NCBI GenBank assembly: GCA_031258265.1
Contig: JAIRNB010000204.1
Span: 1-16,320, forward strand
Reading direction: 5' to 3'
DNA length: 16,320 nt
Source of the DNA: Treponema sp.
GTDB taxonomy: Bacteria; Spirochaetota; Spirochaetia; Treponematales; Breznakiellaceae
This document shows, one piece after another, positions 1-6,106 of this stretch; within the stretch, counting starts at the first letter, position 1, and the number at the start of each line of letters is the position of its first letter. The notes beneath the pieces were generated by a model that worked only from the letters and a program-made list of their open reading frames with translations, did no database searches and was not told where the DNA came from. The translations under genes were made by a program, and so were the position numbers.

Positions 1-1
1 T

Positions 2-106
2 GTACTGCGGAGCATTGTCTTTGCCACAGTACCCCCTATCATCCTGTTCTTTATTTTCCAGAAGCAGATCACCCAGGTTACCATACAATCGGGGATCAAG
101 GGTTAA
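2..106 (+). CDS. C-terminal end of a carbohydrate ABC transporter permease (5' partial)
   Basis: The reading frame is open from the left edge and gives 34 residues, starting VLRSIVFATVPPIILFFIFQ and ending QSGIKG, then TAA. The hydrophobic stretch VPPIILFFIFQK followed by a polar tail ending in GxKG is the usual C-terminus of MalG/UgpE-type inner-membrane permeases of sugar ABC importers: last transmembrane helix, FQK turn, closing GAVKG-like motif. The rest of the gene, including the EAA loop that contacts the ATPase, is outside the window, so the substrate cannot be told. No convincing terminator follows the stop; the next 290 bases are non-coding. I am fairly sure of the family and unsure of the subfamily. 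Confidence 0.75.
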   Translation, partial: VLRSIVFATVPPIILFFIFQKQITQVTIQSGIKG

Positions 107-154
107 GCCGCGGCCCGCCCTCCCGTAGTCCGCCCCTCCGCAACGCACTCGCGT

Positions 155-375
155 AGTAATTCTCAGTTTAGAAAAATGATGAAGTTTCCTTGTCTTCCCT
201 ATCTTCTACGGCAATTCGAGGCTGGTATACGGCAAAAGACACCCAAAAAGGGCAACGCGGGGTGGCGGTGGGAAAAAGGAGGGGGAGGGGCCCCGTCTTT
301 TTCCCAGCCGACAGGACCCTAGGTAAATTTCTCAGGTGTCTTTTGGTTTTTAGAATATTTAAACTGAGAATTGCT
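155..375. repeat. Nested inverted-repeat element, possible MITE-like element or long structured RNA
   Basis: This sits in the non-coding stretch between the permease end and the SRP RNA. The outer arms are 155-170 (AGTAATTCTCAGTTTA) and its reverse complement at 360-375, with 15 of 16 positions matching and 13 consecutive perfect pairs. Inside are a perfect 10-bp inverted repeat (234-243 with 335-344, AAAAGACACC) and a hairpin with 9-bp arms (270-278 GGGAAAAAG with 297-305). The three pairings are nested, so one strand could fold into a single branched rod of about 220 nt. I see no convincing gene inside and no clear target-site duplication outside. It could be a small non-autonomous mobile element or a structured RNA; 6S RNA has a similar size and a long-rod shape, but I cannot identify 6S consensus bases. 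Confidence 0.45.
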
Positions 376-400
376 GGTACCCGCGCCTTGAACTTTGACA

Positions 401-526
401 GGGCTTGGGCTATGGTAAAGGCGCCCCGCTGCCAGGAACCATGCGAGGGATCGCCGCCCAACCCCGCCAGGTCCGGAAGGAAGCAACGGTAAGCGGATTG
501 TCCCTGCGCCGTGGGGGCGCAAGCCC
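401..526 (+). ncRNA. ffs: Signal recognition particle RNA (small bacterial 4.5S type)
   Basis: The conserved SRP core is present at about 468-490: CCAGGTCCGGAAGGAAGCA, the Ffh-binding hairpin with its GGAA tetraloop, followed by ACGGTAAGCGG. The flanks pair as expected of a rod-shaped molecule: GGGCTTG at 401-407 with CAAGCCC at 520-526, GGCGC at 420-424 with GCGCC at 506-510, and CCGC at 465-468 with GCGG at 492-495. This makes about 126 nt, within the size range of small bacterial SRP RNAs without an Alu domain. The RNA binds Ffh and delivers ribosomes making membrane or secreted proteins to FtsY. The ends are estimated from pairing and may be off by several bases. No strong promoter or U-tract terminator is visible. 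Confidence 0.9.
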
Positions 527-813
527 ATCCTGGTTTCGGGGTTTTAGCGTTCCAAAAACAGTGACTGGCCCCATTGAATCAGGGTATCGGCATTTACCCT
601 CCGGTGCCTTGTCATGGGTATCCATGCGCCGGTTCCGGACTAATGCTTTCTTCCGCGCAAGGGATTGAAACGGAAATACCGGAGGCTTTACCGCAGGTAA
701 AGCTGAGGAATTGGAGTGGAAAGCCCGGTTTTTGCGTGCCTGGCACGCAAAAATGCGCCCATAAACCACCGAACAAAGTAAACGCCGGTTTTCTGCCATC
801 GAATTCCCGTAAC
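527..813. other. Non-coding region between SRP RNA and dnaX promoter
   Basis: No gene is supported here. The dnaX frame is open back to 574, but the translated stretch has no recognisable domain, no ribosome-binding site, and is followed by a better start at 850. Local structure includes a 7-bp hairpin at 685-703 (GCTTTAC, loop CGCAG, GTAAAGC) and the perfect palindrome at 729-753 listed separately. Both could fold in a read-through transcript from the SRP RNA gene. Confidence 0.5.
729..753. repeat. Perfect 12-bp inverted repeat around a single base
   Basis: TTTTTGCGTGCC at 729-740 is matched exactly by its reverse complement GGCACGCAAAAA at 742-753, with only T741 between. As RNA it would form a 10-bp stem with a 5-nt loop. 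It has A/T runs at both outer ends like a bidirectional terminator, but the U-run on the plus strand lies in the left arm and the bases after the right arm are TGCGCCC. It may be a dispersed palindromic repeat, a weak terminator of the SRP transcript, or a protein-binding operator about 60 bp upstream of the dnaX promoter. Confidence 0.55.
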
Positions 814-842
814 TTCACAGAGCCCCCGGCAGCCGTTATACT
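814..842 (+). promoter_or_regulatory. Sigma70-type promoter of dnaX-ybaB-recR, positioned for a leaderless mRNA
   Basis: The -35 is TTCACA (814-819) and the -10 is TATACT (837-842), separated by exactly 17 bp; each differs from consensus at one base. The predicted transcription start is about 849, so the dnaX ATG at 850 would lie at or next to the first transcribed base. No Shine-Dalgarno sequence lies before that ATG, which fits. Confidence 0.65.
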
Positions 843-849
843 GTATTTT

Positions 850-2316
850 ATGGCAAACGAAGCGGGGGAGAGGGCAAAATTCGAGGTAACCGCCACCCGG
901 CGGCGGCCCAAGACCTTTGATGAGCTGGCGGGCCAGGAATTCGTGGTTTCCACCCTGAAAAATTCCCTGGACCAGCGGACCATTGCCCATGCCTACCTTT
1001 TTTCCGGGCCCCGGGGCTGCGGAAAGACCAGCGCCGCCCGGATTCTGGCCCGGTCCCTGAACTGCGAAAAGGGGCCCACCGCCAACCCCTGCGGGGTTTG
1101 CGCCAACTGCCGGGAAATCGCCGCCGGTTCCAGCCTTGATGTGATCGAAATAGACGGGGCCAGCAATACATCGGTTAATGATGTGCGGCAGATCAAGGAC
1201 GAGGTGCTTTTCCCCCCCCAGGGCGGGACTTACAAGGTCTACATCATCGACGAAGTTCACATGCTTTCCACCAGCGCCTTCAACGCCCTGCTTAAAACCA
1301 TAGAGGAGCCTCCCCCCTACATCGTCTTTATCTTTGCCACCACCGAACTCCACAAAGTACCGGCCACCATCAAAAGCCGCTGCCAGCAGTTTGCCTTCCG
1401 CCTTATCCCCATGGAAACCATCAAGGCCATTCTTAAAGACCTTTGTGACGAGATGAAAATAGAGGCCGAAGATGAGGCCCTTTTCTGGATTGCCCGGGAA
1501 TCCACCGGCAGTCTGCGGGACGCCTTTACCCTTTTTGATCAGGTGGTTTCATTTTCCTCCGGGCATATCCGCACGGAACTTATCCGGGAAAAACTGGGGC
1601 TGGTGGGACTTGAGCGCCTGAATGAATTGGCGGAAGCTTCCGTGGAGGGGAACCTGAAGGGGGGCCTTGAAATTCTGGACGCCATCCTCTCCTCCGGGGT
1701 AGCCATCGAACAGTTTGTCATTGATATGGCCGGATATTACCGGAGCCTCCTGCTGCTAAAAAATTCGGTAACCCGGGAGTCCCTTTTGGGATACCCGGCG
1801 GATCGTTTTTCGGCGAAGGTCCTGGAAAAACTGGACTCCCCCAGGCTGGAACAGGCTTTGGAACTGCTCCTCGACTGCTACCGGGACATACGGTACTCCG
1901 TTTCCCCCCGGTTTGAGGCGGAAACCCTGGTTTCCAAGCTTTCCTGGCTAAAAAACTGGATTCCGCCGGTGGAATTAAGGGCGGCTGTGGAGCAAGCCCG
2001 GAAAGCCCTGGACAGCGGAGGATCAGGTCCCCGGCCCAGTCAGCCCGGAAGCCCCCCAAAGGCCGCCGTCCCTTCCCTAAGCCAGGAATTCCTGCGAAGG
2101 GTGGCGGCCCGGGAATCCCACTCCCCCCGCACGGAAAGGACGGGTCCGGATTCCGCCGAGGCGGATACCCAGGAGGATGATACGCCCATGTGGAACAGGC
2201 CGGAGCGGGGCCAAACGGCTTTGGACAGCCAGGTCCAGCAGGTGCTTCGGATTTTCCGGGGAACCGTGGTTCCCGGTGGAAATCCGGCTTCCGACGGGGA
2301 AGGGAGGAACCGGTGA
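850..2316 (+). CDS. dnaX: DNA polymerase III subunit gamma/tau (clamp loader ATPase)
   Basis: This is the 488-residue AAA+ subunit of the clamp loader, which opens the sliding clamp with ATP and places it on primed DNA at the replication fork. Visible motifs: Walker A GPRGCGKT (53-60), four zinc-binding cysteines (72, 81, 84, 87), Walker B DEVH (134-137), sensor 1 TTE (164-166) and the SRC arginine-finger motif (176-178). Residues from about 220 to 375 fit the lid and collar domains; the rest is a short Ser/Pro-rich tail, shorter than E. coli tau (643 aa). The start at 850 is chosen because MANEAGERAKFEVTATRRRP is the normal N-terminus and a promoter lies just before it; the upstream extension of the frame looks non-coding. 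The stop overlaps the ybaB GTG by three bases. In-frame A-rich heptamers at 1758-1764 and 1950-1956 resemble frameshift sites, with unknown effect. Confidence 0.95.
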   Translation: MANEAGERAKFEVTATRRRPKTFDELAGQEFVVSTLKNSLDQRTIAHAYLFSGPRGCGKTSAARILARSLNCEKGPTANPCGVCANCREIAAGSSLDVIEIDGASNTSVNDVRQIKDEVLFPPQGGTYKVYIIDEVHMLSTSAFNALLKTIEEPPPYIVFIFATTELHKVPATIKSRCQQFAFRLIPMETIKAILKDLCDEMKIEAEDEALFWIARESTGSLRDAFTLFDQVVSFSSGHIRTELIREKLGLVGLERLNELAEASVEGNLKGGLEILDAILSSGVAIEQFVIDMAGYYRSLLLLKNSVTRESLLGYPADRFSAKVLEKLDSPRLEQALELLLDCYRDIRYSVSPRFEAETLVSKLSWLKNWIPPVELRAAVEQARKALDSGGSGPRPSQPGSPPKAAVPSLSQEFLRRVAARESHSPRTERTGPDSAEADTQEDDTPMWNRPERGQTALDSQVQQVLRIFRGTVVPGGNPASDGEGRNR

Positions 2317-2642
2317 CTATCAACCCCTTTGACATTCTTAAAAATGCCCAAAAACTACAGGACCAAATGGGGGCCCTCCAAAATAAGCTGGCCGCCATAG
2401 TGGTTACCGGTTCATCCGGCGGCGGGATGGTGGAAATCGATCTTAACTGCAGGATGGACGTGCTGGCGGTCCGTATCACGGCGGAGGCCGCGGAGGACCT
2501 GCGGATGCTCCAGGATCTGGTAATGGCCGCCTTTACATCGGCCCTGGAAAAGGTAAAGGAACGCAGCGGCAGGGAGATGGGCGCCCTGGCCTCCGGTCTG
2601 GGCGTTCCTCCGGGGAGTTTTCCCGGCCCGGTAAGCCAATGA
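2313..2642 (+). CDS. ybaB: YbaB/EbfC family nucleoid-associated DNA-binding protein
   Basis: The 109-residue product has the family layout: MTINPFDILKNAQKLQDQMGALQNKLA, an amphipathic N-terminal helix, then TGSSGGGMVEIDLNCRMDVLAVRI, the beta strands around the G-rich turn, and a C-terminal helix. YbaB/EbfC proteins form dimers that bind DNA; in Borrelia the homologue EbfC is a nucleoid-associated regulator. The GTG start at 2313 is chosen because it follows a GGGAGG ribosome-binding site (about 2301-2306), overlaps the dnaX stop in a GTGA, and gives the expected length. Its own stop overlaps the recR start. The dnaX-ybaB-recR order is widespread in bacteria, which supports the call. Confidence 0.92.
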   Translation: MTINPFDILKNAQKLQDQMGALQNKLAAIVVTGSSGGGMVEIDLNCRMDVLAVRITAEAAEDLRMLQDLVMAAFTSALEKVKERSGREMGALASGLGVPPGSFPGPVSQ

Positions 2643-3250
2643 GCGATCCCGTCCGCCGGGAGGGCGGCGCCATCGACCGGCTTACGGCCCTCCTCTCCAA
2701 ACTGCCGGGGTTGGGGAAAAAAAGCGCCGGCCGTATCCTCTACCACATCCTGGAAGGCGATCCTGCCTACGCCAAACTGCTTGCCGTGGAACTCGCCCGG
2801 CTCCACGAGGCAATCCGCCGCTGTTCACTCTGCGGCGGCTTTACCGAAACCGATCCCTGCCCCATCTGCGCCGACCCTGACCGGGATCACGGCCTTATCT
2901 GCGTCGTTGAACGGCCCCAGGACCTAAGAATCATCGAAGAATCCAGGGAATTCAACGGTATATTCCATGTTTTAGGGGGACTCATCGCGCCCCTGGACGG
3001 TATAGGGCCGGACAAACTCAAAATAGGGGAACTGCTGAACCGAGTCCGCCGGGACGGGGCCCGGGAACTGATCCTGGCCTTCAACCCCACCATCGAGGGG
3101 GATACCACCGCCTTATACCTGCAAAAAATCCTCAAAGACCTGGGGGTAGAGATAAGCCGCCTGGCCTCCGGCCTGCCTGTGGGGGGGGATTTGGAATACG
3201 CCGATAAACTTACCCTGTCCCGCAGCTTCCGGGGCAGAATCAAACTGTAG
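2639..3250 (+). CDS. recR: Recombination mediator protein RecR
   Basis: The 203-residue product is full length for RecR, which works with RecO (and RecF) to load RecA onto SSB-coated single-stranded DNA during gap repair. Residues 12-35 (DRLTALLSKLPGLGKKSAGR) form the helix-hairpin-helix DNA-binding region. A zinc finger follows with Cys62, Cys65, Cys74 and Cys77, then a Toprim domain starting near ICVVERPQDL (88-96) and containing the IAPLDGIGPDKL segment. The ATG overlaps the ybaB stop in an ATGA, indicating translational coupling. It is the last gene of the operon; a hairpin follows about 35 bases after the stop. No odd residues are seen. Confidence 0.95.
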   Translation: MSDPVRREGGAIDRLTALLSKLPGLGKKSAGRILYHILEGDPAYAKLLAVELARLHEAIRRCSLCGGFTETDPCPICADPDRDHGLICVVERPQDLRIIEESREFNGIFHVLGGLIAPLDGIGPDKLKIGELLNRVRRDGARELILAFNPTIEGDTTALYLQKILKDLGVEISRLASGLPVGGDLEYADKLTLSRSFRGRIKL

Positions 3251-3285
3251 GCGGCTTCTAACGGTGGAATTTGAGTTTTTTAAGC

Positions 3286-3330
3286 GCTTGTTGTTCAAGA
3301 GCCAAAATTTTTGAACAAGCCTATTTTATT
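3286..3330. terminator. Probable transcription terminator between recR and the convergent minus-strand gene
   Basis: GCTTG plus TTCAA (3286-3290 and 3294-3298, with a 3-base TTG bulge) pairs with TTGAACAAGC at 3311-3320. On the plus strand it is followed by CTATTTTATT, a short T-rich run. On the minus strand an A-rich arm precedes the hairpin and few T follow, so it mainly serves recR. It ends right at the stop codon of the opposing gene. Confidence 0.5.
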
Positions 3331-4886
3331 CTTCTAAAACACTCGTCAATTACCGGGTTCAGCGAGGGCAGCTTAAAGCCCTGTTCCGCAAGCAGCCGGC
3401 ACTCGTCGCTTTCCGCCCAGTTCATATAGGGGTCCGAATAGTGATCCCTAAGGTAGCCGTATACCGTATCTTCGGCCATTTCCGGCAGGGTAAAAAACAG
3501 ACCTTTGCCGGCCCCCAGGACCTTGCGGATCGCCGGGCGGGCCTGGGCAAGGAAACGGTCCTGGTAGAGATCGTAACTGCGGCCCGAAAGCTGCCGCAGC
3601 CGGTCCGATACGGAACCTGCCGCCGGAAGCACGGCAGCCGGCGCGGCGGTCCGTGCCCTCAGACGGGGAAGCTTTGCCGGGGCGGGGGATTTGGAAACAA
3701 CTCCAGGCTTAGCCGCCATGGCCGCCGGTTTAGGATCTGGTGGTTTAGGAGCCGCCGGTTTAGCCGGAACAACGACGGGCTCCTCTGCCGGAACAGGGGA
3801 GGGCTTTTTCGGGACTTCCCGCTTGGGAACGGCCCCTGGGCTTTCCGATTTCACCGGGGCCGCCGGTTTAGGGGCCGGGGTTTTGGAAACAGCCGCAGAC
3901 CTGGCTGCTGCGGCCGCCGGTTTAGGGGCCGGGGGGACGCTGTTCTTTGCCGCCATGACGGCCCTGTCCATGCCAAACTTGATCTCCCGCCACCTCTGCT
4001 GAAGATACCGGTCTCCCTGGATGGAATAATAATACCCCGTTACCAGCAGGGACATGACGCTGGTAAGAATCTCCTCGTCCCGGTGATTGGCCCCCCTGCC
4101 CTGGCGTATAGCCATGTAAACCGTATGGTTCTTCGTCCCGTGTTTCCGGGAATAAAGAAAAAGTATCTGCTCAAAAGAAACGTCATTGATCAGGTTCCAG
4201 TATTTCGCGCAGTAAGCCAGAGTCTGATCCTCAATCCGGCTAAAGCCGGGGGGAATTTCGATCCGTTCAAGGTCCTCCCTGGAGAAAACCACGGCGGAAA
4301 AATCAATTAACACCGAGGCGCTTTCCTTCGCCTTCCGGCTTTGTTCCCGCTGCCTCCGTCTCCGCTCCTCCTCCAGAACCGGCAGGGACCGGGACAGGTA
4401 GGACCGGACCATCTCCGCCGCCTGTTCCAGGGGCTTAACCTGGAAATCCAGCACCTGGGCATAACGGTACATCCGGTCCACCGCGGAAATTGCCTCGTAC
4501 TGCTCCCGGGGGAAAAAGCGCAGAATATCTTCTATGGTCCTGATAGTGGAATAGACATCCTGCGTATCGCAGGCCCCTATCCTCTGGCTGATATATTCGA
4601 TAAGTTTGCGGACCCGCTCCAAAGCCCGTTCAGCCAAACGGCGGTAGCCCACCGCCAGGAGCCGGGGATACAGGGGGTCCCTGCTGCGGTAAGCGTGGAG
4701 CAGGGCCATGCGGAGAACGTCATCGGGGTAGCGGGGTTTAAGGTAAAGCTGGTAAACATTGAGGGCCTGGGGACCCTGACCGGAGCTTCGGAGGTAACAG
4801 TACCGCTCTATATCGGGATCGCTGCCGGCCAGGAGTTGGGGGTACTCCTGCCTGAATAATTCCTCCTGAATCTCCCTAATGTCCAT
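3321..4886 (-). CDS. Hypothetical protein with helical N-domain, Pro/Ala/Lys-rich linker and C-terminal domain
   Basis: I do not recognise this 521-residue protein. Residues 1-310 look mainly helical and soluble, with many charged and aromatic residues (for example FLYSRKHGTKNHTVYMAIRQGRG at about 243-265) and a basic run EEERRRRQREQSRK at 172-185. Residues 315-425 are a low-complexity linker built from PAPKPAAAA-like units. Residues 426-521 form a compact C-terminal domain (SDRLRQLSGRSYDLYQDRF to NPVIDECFRRIK). There is no signal peptide or transmembrane helix, so it is probably cytoplasmic. The start ATG at 4886 is the only one in frame before residue 60. It lacks a ribosome-binding site, but TATGAT lies five bases upstream, so the mRNA may be leaderless. 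It is transcribed alone, divergent from the immunophilin gene. The long linker suggests it tethers two modules; function is unknown. Confidence 0.75.
   Translation of the reverse strand: MDIREIQEELFRQEYPQLLAGSDPDIERYCYLRSSGQGPQALNVYQLYLKPRYPDDVLRMALLHAYRSRDPLYPRLLAVGYRRLAERALERVRKLIEYISQRIGACDTQDVYSTIRTIEDILRFFPREQYEAISAVDRMYRYAQVLDFQVKPLEQAAEMVRSYLSRSLPVLEEERRRRQREQSRKAKESASVLIDFSAVVFSREDLERIEIPPGFSRIEDQTLAYCAKYWNLINDVSFEQILFLYSRKHGTKNHTVYMAIRQGRGANHRDEEILTSVMSLLVTGYYYSIQGDRYLQQRWREIKFGMDRAVMAAKNSVPPAPKPAAAAARSAAVSKTPAPKPAAPVKSESPGAVPKREVPKKPSPVPAEEPVVVPAKPAAPKPPDPKPAAMAAKPGVVSKSPAPAKLPRLRARTAAPAAVLPAAGSVSDRLRQLSGRSYDLYQDRFLAQARPAIRKVLGAGKGLFFTLPEMAEDTVYGYLRDHYSDPYMNWAESDECRLLAEQGFKLPSLNPVIDECFRRIK
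3859..3934. repeat. 22-bp direct repeat inside the Pro/Ala linker coding sequence
   Basis: The same 22 bases occur at 3859-3880 and 3913-3934, 54 bp apart, encoding on the minus strand repeated APKPAA units. Related shorter copies of GCCGCCGGTTTAG lie near 3722 and 3750. The repeats likely arose by slippage or unequal recombination and would let the linker length vary between strains. Confidence 0.6.
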
Positions 4887-4891
4887 AACTC

Positions 4892-4921
4892 ATCATAGAA
4901 TTTAGCCCCCCCTTTATGCAA
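4892..4921 (-). promoter_or_regulatory. Possible promoter of the linker-protein gene, leaderless spacing
   Basis: Read on the minus strand, TTGCAT (4921-4916) and TATGAT (4897-4892) are separated by 18 bp, and the ATG follows only five bases after the -10. The -35 is weak (three of six) and the spacer contains a run of seven G. The overlap with the plus-strand promoter for the divergent gene suggests the two directions compete or are co-regulated. Confidence 0.4.
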
Positions 4922-4941
4922 TGAAAACCCCCTGCTATGAT
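4914..4941 (+). promoter_or_regulatory. Possible promoter of the immunophilin lipoprotein gene
   Basis: The -10 candidate is TATGAT (4936-4941) within an AT-rich run ending at 4949, and the best -35 is a poor TTATGC (4914-4919) with a 16-bp spacer. The predicted start near 4948 leaves a short 18-19 base leader that contains the GGAGG site used for the ATG at 4967. Confidence 0.35.
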
Positions 4942-4966
4942 AATATAGATGAATAGCGGAGGATTT

Positions 4967-6106
4967 ATGCGCATTAGCGGCAGTATTTCAAAAACTTCAT
5001 GTATTTGTGGGATAATTCTGGCCCTGATGGCCGGCTGTAAACGGACTGAGGTCTCAAGTTCCGGTTCTTCAAAGAGTCCGGAAGACAACGCCCTGGGGGA
5101 CAGCCTTTTCGCCCGGATCAGTACCGGTTCTTCAAAGAGTCCGGAAGACAGCGCCCTGGGGGACGGCCTTTTCGCCCGGATCAGTACCAGCCAGGGCGAT
5201 ATTGTGATCCGCCTGGAATACGAGAAAGCACCCCTTACGGTTTGTAATTTTGTGGCCCTGGCGGAAGGAAAGATGAATGTGGCCCAGGGCAAACCCTTTT
5301 ATGACGGTCTGAGCTTCCACCGGGTAATCCAGGATTTCATGATCCAGGGCGGCGACCCCGCGGGCAACGGTACCGGGGGGCCGGGTTACCAGTTCCCCGA
5401 CGAGATAGAACCCAGCCTAAAGCACGACGGTCCGGGGATCCTCTCCATGGCCAACGCCGGACCGGGAACCAACGGCAGCCAATTCTTTATTACCCATGTG
5501 GAAACCCCCTGGCTTGACGGCAAGCATACGGTTTTCGGAAAAGTAGTGCGGGGGCAGCAGGTGGTAAACGCGGTCAAACAGGAAGACAAAATACAGAGCG
5601 TTAAAATCATCCGTAACGGGGCGGGGGCTGGCGCTTTTAAGGCGGATCAGGAGAGCTTCGACAGCCTTCTACGGAACTCCCTCGCCGCGGAGGCGGCAAA
5701 GAAGGAAGCCCGGCGGGAGGCGGATATTGCCCAAATAGCCGCCCTGTTTCCCAATATCACCCCCAGTCCCCTGGGGGTTCTCTACCGGATCACGGAGGAA
5801 AGTTCCGGCGCTAAACCGGCGGCGGGGGACACGGTACAGATGAACTACCAGGGCATGTTCCTGGACGGCAGGGTTTTCGATTCCTCCGACATAAGCGGCC
5901 CCCTGGAATTTCCCGCCGGGCAGGGCATCATCCTGCCGGGCCTCGATGAAACCGCCCTGGACATGAGGCTGGGGGAAAAGCGGCTGGTGATTATCCCCCC
6001 GGAACTGGCCTACGGGGAACAGGGGGCCGGCGGGGTTATTCCCCCCAACAGCTACCTGGTATTTGAAATGGAACTGACGAACATCATCCGGCCTACGGAG
6101 CAGTAA
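4967..6106 (+). CDS. Lipoprotein peptidyl-prolyl isomerase with fused cyclophilin and FKBP domains
   Basis: The 379-residue product joins two unrelated prolyl isomerase folds. The N-terminus has a lipobox LMAGC with the modified cysteine at residue 24, so it is probably membrane-anchored on the outer face of the inner membrane or beyond. Residues 68-218 are a cyclophilin with the active-site motifs FHRV (118-121), IQGGD (126-130), SQFF (171-174), W182 and H187. Residues 220-265 are a charged helical linker (EAAKKEARREAD). Residues 266-373 are an FKBP domain with Y294, VFDSS (303-307), VIIPPELAYG (341-350) and F366. The start at 4967 follows a GGAGG site five bases away; the ATG at 4949 has none. 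Cyclophilin-FKBP dual immunophilins are known but rare, and treponemes are among reported carriers. A 63-bp tandem duplication lies after the lipobox. It likely helps fold exported proteins. Its 3' end overlaps apbE by 14 bases. Confidence 0.93.
   Translation: MRISGSISKTSCICGIILALMAGCKRTEVSSSGSSKSPEDNALGDSLFARISTGSSKSPEDSALGDGLFARISTSQGDIVIRLEYEKAPLTVCNFVALAEGKMNVAQGKPFYDGLSFHRVIQDFMIQGGDPAGNGTGGPGYQFPDEIEPSLKHDGPGILSMANAGPGTNGSQFFITHVETPWLDGKHTVFGKVVRGQQVVNAVKQEDKIQSVKIIRNGAGAGAFKADQESFDSLLRNSLAAEAAKKEARREADIAQIAALFPNITPSPLGVLYRITEESSGAKPAAGDTVQMNYQGMFLDGRVFDSSDISGPLEFPAGQGIILPGLDETALDMRLGEKRLVIIPPELAYGEQGAGGVIPPNSYLVFEMELTNIIRPTEQ
5061..5188 (+). repeat. 63-bp in-frame tandem duplication
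   Basis: Two adjacent copies start at 5061 and 5124 and differ at only two bases. Each encodes 21 residues of the pattern GSSKSPED(N/S)ALGD(S/G)LFARIST. The unit includes LFARIST, which in the second copy runs on into SQGDIVIRL, the first strand of the cyclophilin domain. The near identity indicates a recent duplication that lengthened the spacer between lipid anchor and domain. Confidence 0.95.

Noticed and set aside
661..671. GGGATTGAAAC, like the end of a CRISPR repeat
   Set aside because: There is only one copy; no regularly spaced repeats or cas genes are present.
168..799. Several overlapping open frames on both strands around the SRP RNA
   Set aside because: Arg/Pro/Gly-rich translations without domains or ribosome-binding sites, overlapping a conserved RNA gene and inverted repeats.
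574..849. Upstream in-frame extension of dnaX (start at 574)
   Set aside because: The extra 92 residues match no DnaX domain, no ribosome-binding site precedes 574, and a strong promoter lies inside the extension right before the ATG at 850.
3441..4310. Long plus-strand open frame opposite the linker-protein gene
   Set aside because: It is the shadow of GC-rich codons in the minus-strand gene; the translation is low-complexity Arg/Gly with no ribosome-binding site.
4949..4966. Earlier ATG for the immunophilin gene
   Set aside because: It adds MNSGGF before the signal peptide and has no ribosome-binding site, whereas GGAGG lies five bases before 4967.
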